In this document: piece by piece, positions 1 to 7,967 of the stretch
Position numbering within the stretch: position 1 is the stretch's first letter
How the letters are laid out: each line of letters opens with the position of its first letter
Source of the DNA: CAVUPF01 sp963777915
GTDB taxonomy: Bacteria; Actinomycetota; Thermoleophilia; Solirubrobacterales; 70-9
DNA length: 64,000 nt
NCBI GenBank assembly: GCA_963777915.1
Contig: CAVZSH010000005.1
Span: 930,001 to 994,000, forward strand
Direction of reading: 5' to 3'
Notes under the pieces: generated by a model
The model's input: only the letters and a program-made list of their open reading frames with translations
The model's database searches: none
What the model was told of the DNA's origin: nothing
Position numbers and translations under genes: made by a program

Positions 1-739
1 CCTCCAGGCCGCGGCGCACCAGCGAGCGGTTCTCGCCGATCAGCGGCACCACGTCGGCGACGGTCGCCAGGGCGACCAAGTCGAGGTCGTCTCCGGGGTA
101 GGTGGAATCTCCAGCCGCCTCGCGCAGGGCGCAGGTCAGCTTCCAGGCAACCGCCGTCCCGCACAGCTCGGCGAACGGGTAGCCGTCGATCGCCGGGTGC
201 AAGATCGGACAGTCGGGCAGCACCTCGCCGGGCTGGTGATGGTCGGTGACAATCGTCTCGATCCCCATCTCCCGCGCCAGGCGAACCTCATCGAACGCCG
301 TGATCCCGCAATCGGCGGTGATCAGCAGTGAGGTTCCGCGCTCTGCGATGCGCTCGACGTTTCCGGCGCTGAGCCCGTAACCGTCGGCTAGGCGGTCGGG
401 AATAAGCCAGTCGCATTCGGCTCCCAGATCGCGCAACGCGCCGACCAGGATCGAGGTGGCACAAACGCCGTCGACGTCGAAGTCGCCGTGGACGGTGATC
501 CGCCTGCCTTCGCGCACCGCGGCGAGCACCCGCCCGACGACCTCCCCCATCGAGCCGAACGCCGCCGGGTCGTGGGACTCATCCGCCTCCAAGAAGGACC
601 GCGCTGCCTCCGGCGTGCGGTACCCGCGCCGAACCAGGGTAATCGCCACCGGCTCGCTCAGGCCGAGCTCGTCGGCAAGAGCCCGCACCTCGGGGTAGGA
701 GAAGGGCTCGGCCCGGTAGGCCTTCAGGGAATTCGACAC
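1..739 (-). CDS. recJ: Single-stranded-DNA-specific exonuclease RecJ (N-terminal part)
   Basis: RecJ degrades single-stranded DNA 5' to 3' in recombination and mismatch/base-excision repair. The reading frame is open from a GTG at 737-739 to the window edge, giving about 246 N-terminal residues; the rest lies outside. The DHH-phosphoesterase motifs are visible: a DFDVDG metal-binding segment near residue 70 and the DHH motif in a TDHHQPG context near residue 165, followed by the ATVADVVPL stretch typical of bacterial RecJ. It is the last visible gene of the yebC-ruvCAB-secDF run on the minus strand, and recJ after secDF is a familiar order in this bacterial group. The start is chosen because the protein alignment begins there; no in-frame ATG lies nearby. 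The family call is firm. Confidence 0.93.
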   Translation of the reverse strand, partial: MSNSLKAYRAEPFSYPEVRALADELGLSEPVAITLVRRGYRTPEAARSFLEADESHDPAAFGSMGEVVGRVLAAVREGRRITVHGDFDVDGVCATSILVGALRDLGAECDWLIPDRLADGYGLSAGNVERIAERGTSLLITADCGITAFDEVRLAREMGIETIVTDHHQPGEVLPDCPILHPAIDGYPFAELCGTAVAWKLTCALREAAGDSTYPGDDLDLVALATVADVVPLIGENRSLVRRGLE

Positions 740-810
740 GAACTCAGGCTAAGAAGCGGCTGGGACGGATTCCACACCCGCTCGCAGCGCAAAATGCAGG
801 AGAAGGACGC

Positions 811-1077
811 CTACTCGGCCCGCTGCCTGGAGCGCAGGTCGACGGCGTAAACGACAGCGAGGCCAATCGCAACGCCGGGCACGGCGGTCAGCGCGGTCAG
901 CAGGTCGGTGTTGCCGAGGCTCCGTCCTGTCGCGATCTCGACGATCGCGCCGAAGACGATCGCACCGGTTACCGAGCCGAGGAAGGCGCCGACTATGCCC
1001 TGCCAGAAGCGATCGGGCAGGAACACCGTGAAGTGCCAGAGGGCGATTCCCATCGTGAACCATACGAGCAGCGCCAT
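811..1077 (-). CDS. Small integral membrane protein, unknown function
   Basis: This 88-residue protein has two to three predicted membrane helices: residues 4-20, a glycine/alanine-rich segment at about 25-46, and residues 60-79. It ends in a short basic/acidic tail. It starts 3 bp after the secDF stop and lies between secDF and recJ on the same strand, so it is almost certainly co-transcribed with them. I do not recognise a named family. The glycine-zipper-like central helix resembles small stress membrane proteins only in a general way. Its conserved place in a secretion/repair operon is the only functional hint. A second reading frame over the same DNA encodes an arginine-rich peptide and is rejected. 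Confidence 0.7.
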   Translation of the reverse strand: MALLVWFTMGIALWHFTVFLPDRFWQGIVGAFLGSVTGAIVFGAIVEIATGRSLGNTDLLTALTAVPGVAIGLAVVYAVDLRSRQRAE

Positions 1078-1080
1078 CAG

Positions 1081-4020
1081 CTAGCGATTCCTCCCATGCT
1101 TGCGGCGCTGCTGACGACGGGCGCGGCGGCGCTCGTCTCGCTCGCGGCGCTCGGCCGCTACCGGATCGGCCGCCGCCGCCGGCGGCGGCTCGCCATTCGC
1201 AGATGGGCTGACCCGCTCGCTGTCCCCCGGCCGCTCGACCGTGGCCACCGCGCTTGCCTTTGGCTCCTCCTTTGCCTCGAGGCCGGCGGCGATCTGCTCG
1301 TCACCCTCCTCCTCGCCGAGCTTGGCCAGCTCGATCTCATCGGCGAAGGCCGGTACCCGGCCCTCGACCTCGGCGATTCGAGCCCGGCGGCGGGCGAAGC
1401 CGGGCTCGCGTTCCTTCCAGGCGGTGAGCACCGGTGAGGCGATGAAGATCGACGAGTAGGTGCCCGAGGCGATCCCGACCAGCATCGCGAAGGCGAAGTC
1501 CTGCAGCGTGGCGCCGCCGAAGACCAGCAGCGAGCCGACCGCCAGCAGGGTCGAGAAACTGGTCGCCAGCGAGCGGGTCAACACCTCGCTCATCGAACGG
1601 TTGACGATCTGCGAGAACGCCGCTCGGGGCATTCGGGGCATGTTCTCGCGTATTCGGTCAAAGACGATGATCGTGTCGTAGAGCGAGTAGCCAAGGATCG
1701 TGAGGAATGCGGCGACCGTACCGCTGCTCACTTCTTTCCCGGTCAACGCGTAGATGCCCGCCGTGATCAGGATGTCGTGGAAGAGCGCAATCAGCACCGG
1801 GACGGCGAACTTCGGCTCAAAGCGAAGCGCCACGTATCCGCAGATCACCAGCAGCGAGAAAATCAGCGCCTTGAAGGCGCTGCTCGCCACCTGCTGGCCG
1901 AAGGTCGGCCCGACGCTGGTGCTTTCGAAACCGTTCTTGACGATGCCGAACTTGGAGGCGAGCACCGCTTTTGCGTCCTTCACCTGGCTCGGGCCCAGCT
2001 CCCTTGTCTCGACCTGGAAGACGTTGCTGCCGAGGACCGGGTTGGAGACCTGCTGGATCTGCGCGTTGTTGACCCCGATCGTGCCGAGCGCTTCGCGCAC
2101 CCCTTCCTCGTCGGTCGGCTTGACCAATGCCACCGTCGCCCTGGTGCCGGACTTGAAGTCGATGCCGAAGTTGAGCTGCTTGGTCGCCAGGGCGATCGCG
2201 CCGATCAGCAGGATCGTTCCCGAGATCGTGAAGAACCAGCGGCTGGCGCCCATGAAGTCGAAGTGCCAGCGCATCCCCTTGCCGGAGGCGCCGAGTGCGC
2301 TCGGTGAGCGCAGCAGGCGGGAGCGGCTCATGGTGCCGAGCAGCGCCTGGGTGAAGACGACCGCGGTCAGCAGTGAGACGATCGTGCCGACGCCCAGGGT
2401 GAAGGCGAACCCCTTCACTTCTGCGGTAGCCAGGACGAAGAGGATGAACGCAGTCAGCAGGGTGACGACGTTGGCGTCGATGATCGTCGCGATGCCGCGG
2501 CGGTAGCCGGCGGCGATCGAGCTCGACATCGAGCGCCCAGCCCGCACCTCCTCCTTTATTCGCTCGAAAATGACGATGTTGGAGTCGGCCGCGACCCCGA
2601 TCGTCAGGATCAACCCTGCGATCCCCGGCAGGGTCATGGTGATCGGGATCAGTTTGATCAAAGCGAAGAAGATCACCCCGTAGGCGCCAAGGGCGACCGT
2701 CGCGATCAGGCCGAGGAAACGGTAGTAGAAGAGCAGGAAGAGGACGACCAGCGAGAGGCCGATGATCCCGGCCTTGATTCCCTCGTGGAGCGCCTGGCCG
2801 CCGAGCGTCGCCGAGACCTGGGTCTGACTGATCAGCTTCAGGTCGATCGGCAGGGCGCCGATCTGCAGGATCGTCGCCAGTTCCTGCGCGTCTTGGATGC
2901 TGTTGAAGCCGCCGGAAATTTCCGCCCCGGTGCGCCCTTCGATCCCGTCGGGGTTCTGGGCGAAGTTGATGATCGGCCGGGTCTTGACTTCGTTGTCAAG
3001 GACGACCGCGAAGTGGCCGGAAAGGGCCGCCGCCTGTTCGGTGCTGACCGGGCCGATCGCCTGCGCCTGCCCGCGCTGGGCGATCTGGCGGGTCACTTCC
3101 TGGAAGGCTTCCCGGCCCTTTTCGGTGAAGCCGAAGGTGACGTTTGGCTGGTTGTTCTGGTCGGTGTTCTGCTTCGGTTCGGTGATGTCGGTGCCCGAGA
3201 GCGCCGGGCGGTCCTTCAGGGCGTACCAGCCGGGCTCCGCCGTCTGATCGGTCTTCCCGGAGCGTTCGGTCGGCTGTTCGGAGACAAGCACAGTCCCGGC
3301 GGGCACCCTGACCACGATCCCGTTGCGGGGACGCTTCTGACCGGTGGGGCTGACGTAGAGACCCTGCTTTTTGTCTTCGGGCCCGGCGATCAGCTTGTGC
3401 GGCGTCTTGCGCTCGAACAGGTAGTAGCGTGGCCTGGAGGTTGAACAGGTCGCGCAGTTGGCGACCGGGGGCTGCTTTGCGGCCAGCAGGGCGGCGTCAT
3501 AGGCGGTCGGGAAGGCGCCATCGTCGATCAGCTGCCGATTCTCAGAGCCGTTGAAGGTGTTGCGCCCTGCCGCCTTCCATTCAGCCCTCGCCTGCTTCAG
3601 CGCGGTGGCGGGAGGCTGCTGGCCGGGATGCCCGCCGATCGCCTTCTCGGGGCCGATCAGGTTGGGCTCCCAGTCATAGAAGTAGAGCTGCGCGGTCGTC
3701 CCGACCGTGTCAATCGCCCGCTGGGCGTTGGTGATGTCGGGAAGGCTGACTGAGATCTCGGTTGTGCCCAGGCGCGAGACTTCAGGCTGAGAGACGCCGA
3801 GCGTGTCGATCCGCTCGCGGATGATTTCGATCGAGCGGTCGATGTCTTCGCCGCTCACTGTCTTCACCTGGCCGGTCGGTTCCCCCTGGTAGACCAACTG
3901 GACGCCGCCCTTGAGGTCGAGCCCGAGCCGGGTCGGTTGGTTGATTATGACCAGGGCTGAGACGATGAGCAGACCGAGCACGAGTAGCAGCACGAACAGG
4001 TGTCGGCGTCTTCCCCGCAT
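1081..4020 (-). CDS. secDF: SecD-SecF fusion, protein translocase subunit
   Basis: A 979-residue fusion of SecD and SecF, the RND-type accessory subunits that use the proton motive force to help SecYEG-SecA move proteins across the cytoplasmic membrane. The N-terminal half has the first membrane helix (about residues 8-28), the GLDLKGG motif, a long periplasmic P1 domain and the SecD membrane block with the TLPGIAGLILTIGVAADSN segment. The second half restarts with a membrane helix and the FGIDFKSGT motif of SecF, then a second six-helix block containing DTIIVFDRIREN. The C-terminal 95 residues are a highly charged tail ending in an Arg/Lys-rich stretch. Most actinobacteria keep secD and secF apart, so the fusion is notable. 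The gene lies after a zinc ribbon/PAS gene in the ruv operon, where yajC often sits. Confidence 0.95.
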   Translation of the reverse strand: MRGRRRHLFVLLLVLGLLIVSALVIINQPTRLGLDLKGGVQLVYQGEPTGQVKTVSGEDIDRSIEIIRERIDTLGVSQPEVSRLGTTEISVSLPDITNAQRAIDTVGTTAQLYFYDWEPNLIGPEKAIGGHPGQQPPATALKQARAEWKAAGRNTFNGSENRQLIDDGAFPTAYDAALLAAKQPPVANCATCSTSRPRYYLFERKTPHKLIAGPEDKKQGLYVSPTGQKRPRNGIVVRVPAGTVLVSEQPTERSGKTDQTAEPGWYALKDRPALSGTDITEPKQNTDQNNQPNVTFGFTEKGREAFQEVTRQIAQRGQAQAIGPVSTEQAAALSGHFAVVLDNEVKTRPIINFAQNPDGIEGRTGAEISGGFNSIQDAQELATILQIGALPIDLKLISQTQVSATLGGQALHEGIKAGIIGLSLVVLFLLFYYRFLGLIATVALGAYGVIFFALIKLIPITMTLPGIAGLILTIGVAADSNIVIFERIKEEVRAGRSMSSSIAAGYRRGIATIIDANVVTLLTAFILFVLATAEVKGFAFTLGVGTIVSLLTAVVFTQALLGTMSRSRLLRSPSALGASGKGMRWHFDFMGASRWFFTISGTILLIGAIALATKQLNFGIDFKSGTRATVALVKPTDEEGVREALGTIGVNNAQIQQVSNPVLGSNVFQVETRELGPSQVKDAKAVLASKFGIVKNGFESTSVGPTFGQQVASSAFKALIFSLLVICGYVALRFEPKFAVPVLIALFHDILITAGIYALTGKEVSSGTVAAFLTILGYSLYDTIIVFDRIRENMPRMPRAAFSQIVNRSMSEVLTRSLATSFSTLLAVGSLLVFGGATLQDFAFAMLVGIASGTYSSIFIASPVLTAWKEREPGFARRRARIAEVEGRVPAFADEIELAKLGEEEGDEQIAAGLEAKEEPKASAVATVERPGDSERVSPSANGEPPPAAAADPVAAERRERDERRRARRQQRRKHGRNR

Positions 4021-4036
4021 CTCCCCGCCCCCGCCC

Positions 4037-4525
4037 CTAGCCCTCGGGAGTGAGGACGATCAGCAGGCCGCCGTCGTCGTCGTATGCCGGGAAGAGGTCG
4101 GCGACAGCCTGCGCCGGGAGGTCGCCCTCGGCTTTGACGGAGACCCGCTTGCCGAGCGAGCGAACGCCCCACTCCAACGAGGTCTCGATCGGATCGGTGA
4201 TGCCATCGCCATTGGTGTCGGCGGCCTCGCCGCCGTCGCCCTCGTCGATCCAGCTCAGGCCGAGCACCTCGCGCACCGGCCGGCCGATCACGTCCTCGTC
4301 GGTCAGGCCGGTCAGCTCAAAGCTGCCCCTGCCTGCGTCGATCACCCGCTCCTGCTTATCGCAGACGAAGAAGGCCGCGTTGGGGGCCGGGTAGTAGTCG
4401 TCAAGCAGCTCAAAGACGAAGCCGAAACCGCACTTCGGGCACCCCTTGGGACGGGCGCTGAAGCCGGCCGTCCGCTCACCGCTGAGGTCCCTGTGGCCGC
4501 AGTTGGGGCAGATGAAGAACGGCAT
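4037..4525 (-). CDS. Zinc-ribbon plus PAS-domain protein with an EF-hand-like loop
   Basis: A 162-residue protein starting at MPFFICPNCG. The frame is open further upstream, but only into the end of ruvB, and the zinc ribbon sets this start. CPNCGH near residue 6 and CPKCGF near residue 29 make a four-cysteine zinc ribbon. A PAS-like domain follows, from about residue 40, with the typical NAAFFVCD and VIDAGRGSFELTG elements. Inside it the stretch DTNGDGITDPIE fits the 12-residue EF-hand calcium loop (D1, N3, D5, G6, I7, E12). It sits between ruvB and secDF in the place where yajC is common. Signal sensing is likely but the ligand is unknown. I see no output domain, so it may act through a partner protein. 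Confidence 0.75.
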   Translation of the reverse strand: MPFFICPNCGHRDLSGERTAGFSARPKGCPKCGFGFVFELLDDYYPAPNAAFFVCDKQERVIDAGRGSFELTGLTDEDVIGRPVREVLGLSWIDEGDGGEAADTNGDGITDPIETSLEWGVRSLGKRVSVKAEGDLPAQAVADLFPAYDDDGGLLIVLTPEG

Positions 4526-4553
4526 CTCACAACAGGCTACAAGCGCGCGTCCG

Positions 4554-5630
4554 CTAGAAGAGGCTCGCCGCGCTCTCGGGCGCTGGAAGGCCGAGATGCT
4601 CGTAGGCTCGTTGGGTGAGGACGCGGCCACGAGGGGTGCGCTTCAGCATGCCCTGCTGGAGCAGGTAGGGCTCAAGCACGTCCTCGATCGTGTCCTGCTC
4701 CTCGCCGATCGCGACGGCAAGCGTCGAGAGTCCAACCGGGCCACCGGCGAACTTCCTCGCAACCGTGTCGAGTAGGACGCGGTCGCTGCGGTCAAGGCCG
4801 CCGGCGTCGACCTCCATCATCTGCAGGGCGGCGACGGCGACCTCGGCGTCGATCGCGCCCGAGCCCTTCACCTGGGAGAAATCTCTGACCCGCTTCAGCA
4901 GACGGTTGGCGACTCGGGGCGTGCCCCGCGAGCGGGCGGCGATCGTCGCCGCCCCCTCGGCGTCGATCTCGACGCCGAGAATCCCGGCTGAGCGCTCGAC
5001 GATCCTCGCCAGATGCCCGGGGTCGTAATGCTCGAGGCGATGGCAGACGCCAAAGCGGTCTCGAAGCGGCGTGGTCAGTAGGCCGGCGCGGGTGGTCGCG
5101 CCGACCAGGGTGAAGGGCGGCAGCGGCAGCGTCACGGTACGTGCTCCGGCGCCCTGGCCCAACACGACGGGGAGCTCCCCGTCCTCCATCGCCGGGTAGA
5201 GGGTCTCCTCGACGGCGCGGCCGAGGCGATGGATCTCGTCGATAAAGAAGACGCTGCCCGGCTCCAGTGAGGTGAGGAAGGCGGCGACGTCGGCCTTGCG
5301 CTCCAGGGCAGGGCCGGCGGTCTGGACCATCGGCACACCCAACTCGGCGGCAACAATGTGGGCGAGCGAGGTCTTGCCGAGTCCCGGCGGCCCGGCCAGC
5401 AGGACGTGGTCGAGCGGCTCGCCCCGCCCTCGCGCCGCCTCGATGAAGATCGCGAGCTGCTCGGTCACCTGCACCTGGTTGACGAAGTCGGCGAGGGTGG
5501 GCGGGCGCAGCGAGCGGTCCAGATCCTCGTCTGGCGAGTCGGCACGTGCGTCGTGGATGCGGACTCCCGGCTGATCCTCAAGGCCAGGGGTACGGATGCG
5601 GTTGACGCCGATGTCAGGGGACTCGGTCAT
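4554..5630 (-). CDS. ruvB: Holliday junction branch-migration ATPase RuvB
   Basis: RuvB is the hexameric AAA+ motor that drives branch migration of Holliday junctions with RuvA. The protein has 358 residues, the usual length. It shows the family N-terminus (LRPPTLADFVNQ), Walker A GPPGLGKTS near residue 81, Walker B FFIDEIHRL, sensor 1 GATTRAGLL, the arginine-finger segment PLRDRFG, and a C-terminal winged helix ending with QRAYEHLGLP. The start codon overlaps the ruvA stop by 4 bp, which suggests translational coupling. It lies in the order ruvC-ruvA-ruvB. No anomalies seen. Confidence 0.97.
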   Translation of the reverse strand: MTESPDIGVNRIRTPGLEDQPGVRIHDARADSPDEDLDRSLRPPTLADFVNQVQVTEQLAIFIEAARGRGEPLDHVLLAGPPGLGKTSLAHIVAAELGVPMVQTAGPALERKADVAAFLTSLEPGSVFFIDEIHRLGRAVEETLYPAMEDGELPVVLGQGAGARTVTLPLPPFTLVGATTRAGLLTTPLRDRFGVCHRLEHYDPGHLARIVERSAGILGVEIDAEGAATIAARSRGTPRVANRLLKRVRDFSQVKGSGAIDAEVAVAALQMMEVDAGGLDRSDRVLLDTVARKFAGGPVGLSTLAVAIGEEQDTIEDVLEPYLLQQGMLKRTPRGRVLTQRAYEHLGLPAPESAASLF

Positions 5631-6223
5631 GCCTTGCTCTGCGAGGTCCCTGCTTTGCGCAGCGCTGCCGCCACGAGAGCCTCGGGGCCTTCGCCCTCGA
5701 TTCCGTCGAGCAGCTGCTCGGCCTCAAGCGGCGCGTAGCCGAGGTTGACGAGGCCATCGCGGGCGAGCGCGCGGGGGTCGGCGGCGCCTGCCGCGGTGAT
5801 CGCGACTTCCTCCTCCAACGCTCCGGCGACCTTCTCACGCAGCTCGACGATGATTCTCTCCGAGGTCCGCTTGCCGATCCCGGGGACCGCCTGGAAGCGT
5901 TTCGCGTCACCGGTCGCGATCGCCCGCAACAGGTCTCGGGCGGCGCCACCCGAGAGGGTGGCGATCGCCACCTTGGGCCCGATACCGCTGACCGAGATCA
6001 GCTCGCGGAAGAGATCGCGCTCTTCCTCGGAGGCAAAACCGTAGAGGGCGAGCGAGTCGTCGCGGGAGATCAGCTCAGCATGCAAGAAAGCCTCGCGCCC
6101 CGTCGCGGGGACGGCCTTCAGGGTCTCGGCTGAGACCGCGAGACGGTAACCCACGCCGCCGGCGTCGATCACCACGTGATCGGGCCGGCGCACCATCACC
6201 TCACCTCGGACCGCGGCGATCAT
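5627..6223 (-). CDS. ruvA: Holliday junction DNA-binding protein RuvA
   Basis: RuvA binds the four-way junction and loads RuvB. The 198-residue protein begins MIAAVRGEV, a standard RuvA start, with its ATG overlapping the ruvC stop by 4 bp. Domain I (OB fold) covers about residues 1-62. Helix-hairpin-helix domain II follows, with the motifs SGIGPKVAIATLSG and VPGIGKRTSERIIVELR. A small domain III at the C-terminus (about residues 150-195) contacts RuvB; it contains LVNLGYAPLEAEQLLDG. An upstream open stretch of 55 codons lies inside ruvC and is not part of the gene. The C-terminus overlaps the ruvB start. Confidence 0.96.
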   Translation of the reverse strand: MIAAVRGEVMVRRPDHVVIDAGGVGYRLAVSAETLKAVPATGREAFLHAELISRDDSLALYGFASEEERDLFRELISVSGIGPKVAIATLSGGAARDLLRAIATGDAKRFQAVPGIGKRTSERIIVELREKVAGALEEEVAITAAGAADPRALARDGLVNLGYAPLEAEQLLDGIEGEGPEALVAAALRKAGTSQSKA

Positions 6224-6723
6224 CCGGCTATCGCCTTGATCGCCTCGCGCTGGCCGGTGCGGGCGCCGTGGCAGATCGCCACCGCGAGCGCATCGGCCGC
6301 ATGGTCGGGGTCGGGCGGCTCGCGGAGGGCGAGCAGCGTCCCAACCATCCTTTGAACCTGGTGCTTTTCGGCGGCACCGGATCCGCAAACGGCCATCTTG
6401 ATCGCCTGCGGCGTGTAGGTAAAGCAGCCTACGCCGCGCTGCGCTGCAGCGAGCATCGCGACGCCGCTAGCCTGACCAACAGCCATTGCCGAGCGCACGT
6501 TCTTGCCGAAGTAGACCTCCTCGATCGCCATTGCCTTCGGCTCGTGGCGGACAAGCAGCTCGGCGAGCGCGCGATGGATGCGCTCTAATCGGCACTCGAT
6601 CGCCAGCTCCGGCCCGGTTTCGACCACGCCGCCATCGAGGGCAACCATCTGGTTGCCCTCGACCCGCACGATTCCGAAGCCAAGGTTGGCGGCACCTGGG
6701 TCGATGCCAATCACTACCTGCAT
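6220..6723 (-). CDS. ruvC: Holliday junction resolvase RuvC
   Basis: RuvC is the endonuclease that cuts Holliday junctions after RuvAB branch migration. The 167-residue protein has the RNase H-like fold signatures: VIGIDPGAANLGFG (first catalytic Asp near residue 7), AIEEVYFGKN (catalytic Glu near residue 68), the QVQRMV segment and HAADALAVAI with the last acidic residue. It is the first gene of the ruv block, 33 bp downstream of yebC on the same strand, and overlaps ruvA by 4 bp. Length and motifs are typical. Confidence 0.96.
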   Translation of the reverse strand: MQVVIGIDPGAANLGFGIVRVEGNQMVALDGGVVETGPELAIECRLERIHRALAELLVRHEPKAMAIEEVYFGKNVRSAMAVGQASGVAMLAAAQRGVGCFTYTPQAIKMAVCGSGAAEKHQVQRMVGTLLALREPPDPDHAADALAVAICHGARTGQREAIKAIAG

Positions 6724-6756
6724 GTCAGTTGATTCTGGGAAGAGGCTCGGATGCCT

Positions 6757-7506
6757 TCAGGCGGCGACGCGCTGCAGGATCTCCTCAGGGATGTCGAAGT
6801 TGGCGTGAACCTCACTGACGTCGTCGTGCTCAGTGAGGTCCTCCAGGAGACGCAGCAGCTTGACCGCGTCTCCCTCGCCCACCTCCACCGTGCTCTTCGG
6901 CTCCATCGCCACCTCGGCCGACTGGATCTGCACGCCCGCGGACTGAAGCGCCTCGCGCACCGCCGTCAGGTCGCTGGGGCCCGAGAGAACCCGCAGCGTG
7001 TCGCCGTCTTCCTGCACGTCCTCGGCGCCCGCGTCGATCGCAGCGATCAGGTCGTCCTCGCCGTAGCGGGCGCCGTCGACGACGACCGCGCCGCGCATCT
7101 CGAAGATCCAGGCGACAGAGCCCGGCTCGCCGAGCCTGCCGCCATGCCTGGTGAACGCGTGGCGCACGTCGGCGCTGGTGCGGTTGCGATTGTCGGTCAG
7201 CGTCTCGACCAGGACCGCGGCGCCGCCTGGCCCGTAGCCCTCGAAGACGATCCGCTCGATCGCCTCACCGTCGCTGCCGGCGCCGCTGCCGCGGTCGACT
7301 GCGCGCTGAATATTGTCCTTCGGCATCGAGGCATCGCGAGCCTTCTGGATCGCGGTGGCGAGGGAGGGGTTCGCATCGGGATCACCTCCGCCCTCACGGG
7401 CCGCAACGGTGATCGCACGCGCCAGCTTTGTGAACTGCTGGCCGCGTTTCGCGTCGGCCGCGGCCTTCTTGTGTTTGATCGATGACCACTTCGAGTGCCC
7501 GGACAT
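6757..7506 (-). CDS. yebC: YebC/PmpR-family regulatory protein
   Basis: YebC family proteins act as DNA-binding regulators, and recent work links them to translation of proline-rich stretches. The 249-residue protein starts with the signature MSGHSKWSSIKHKKAAADA and carries the conserved AREGGGDPDANPSLATAI and PKDNIQRA motifs, followed by GYGPGGAAVLVETLTDNRNRT. Length matches the family. It heads the minus-strand ruv operon, the usual position in actinobacteria. Its start lies 14 bp from the start chosen for the divergent plus-strand gene at 7521, so the two promoters must overlap the opposite coding starts. Confidence 0.96.
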   Translation of the reverse strand: MSGHSKWSSIKHKKAAADAKRGQQFTKLARAITVAAREGGGDPDANPSLATAIQKARDASMPKDNIQRAVDRGSGAGSDGEAIERIVFEGYGPGGAAVLVETLTDNRNRTSADVRHAFTRHGGRLGEPGSVAWIFEMRGAVVVDGARYGEDDLIAAIDAGAEDVQEDGDTLRVLSGPSDLTAVREALQSAGVQIQSAEVAMEPKSTVEVGEGDAVKLLRLLEDLTEHDDVSEVHANFDIPEEILQRVAA

Positions 7507-7520
7507 GGGCCTGTCATTCT

Positions 7521-7967
7521 ATGGAGCCAGAGATGGCAGCCGGATCGCACAGCCACAACCCCGCCCGGGGTCTGGCGGCGGGCATTGTCTTCGTCGCCAT
7601 GCTCTTGGCGGCTCTCTCGCTATGGACGGCTATCCCGCTGAGCTGGATCTACATCGGTTCGAAGGTCTCCCATACCCAGTTCCCTAGCGGTGGGCCCTAC
7701 ATGGTCGTCGCGGTCGGGATCATAGTCTCCGTGCTCGTCGTCGCCTGGCTGATCGGGCGACTCAACAACCTCTACGTGAGGATCACGGGCACCAACCGCT
7801 TCGCCTCGATGCGCCCTGCCTGGCTGAAGAGCGTTCGCGACACCTCCCCTACCGCCGAAACCACCACGGTGGTCGAGGCAGTGCTGATGGGTTCGGTCTT
7901 GCTGGCCGCTCTGGCGCTCACCGTCTGGTTCTTCATCCTGGCCGGCTCACCGCTCCCAAGCCAATAG
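7521..7967 (+). CDS. Membrane protein, unknown function
   Basis: A 148-residue protein with three likely membrane helices: about residues 15-40 (AAGIVFVAMLLAALSLW), 60-82 (VVAVGIIVSVLVVAWLIG) and 120-142. The start at 7521 (MEPEMAAG) is chosen over an upstream in-frame ATG that lies inside yebC; ATG at 7533 is also possible. The gene is divergent from yebC and ends one base before the end of the convergent aminopeptidase gene, so there is no room for a separate terminator. I do not recognise a named family and can give no function. Confidence 0.65.
   Translation: MEPEMAAGSHSHNPARGLAAGIVFVAMLLAALSLWTAIPLSWIYIGSKVSHTQFPSGGPYMVVAVGIIVSVLVVAWLIGRLNNLYVRITGTNRFASMRPAWLKSVRDTSPTAETTTVVEAVLMGSVLLAALALTVWFFILAGSPLPSQ

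Noticed and set aside
1754..2506. Plus-strand gene of 250 codons over secDF
   Set aside because: Antisense shadow of the clear secDF gene; Ser/Pro/Arg-rich composition and no family resemblance.
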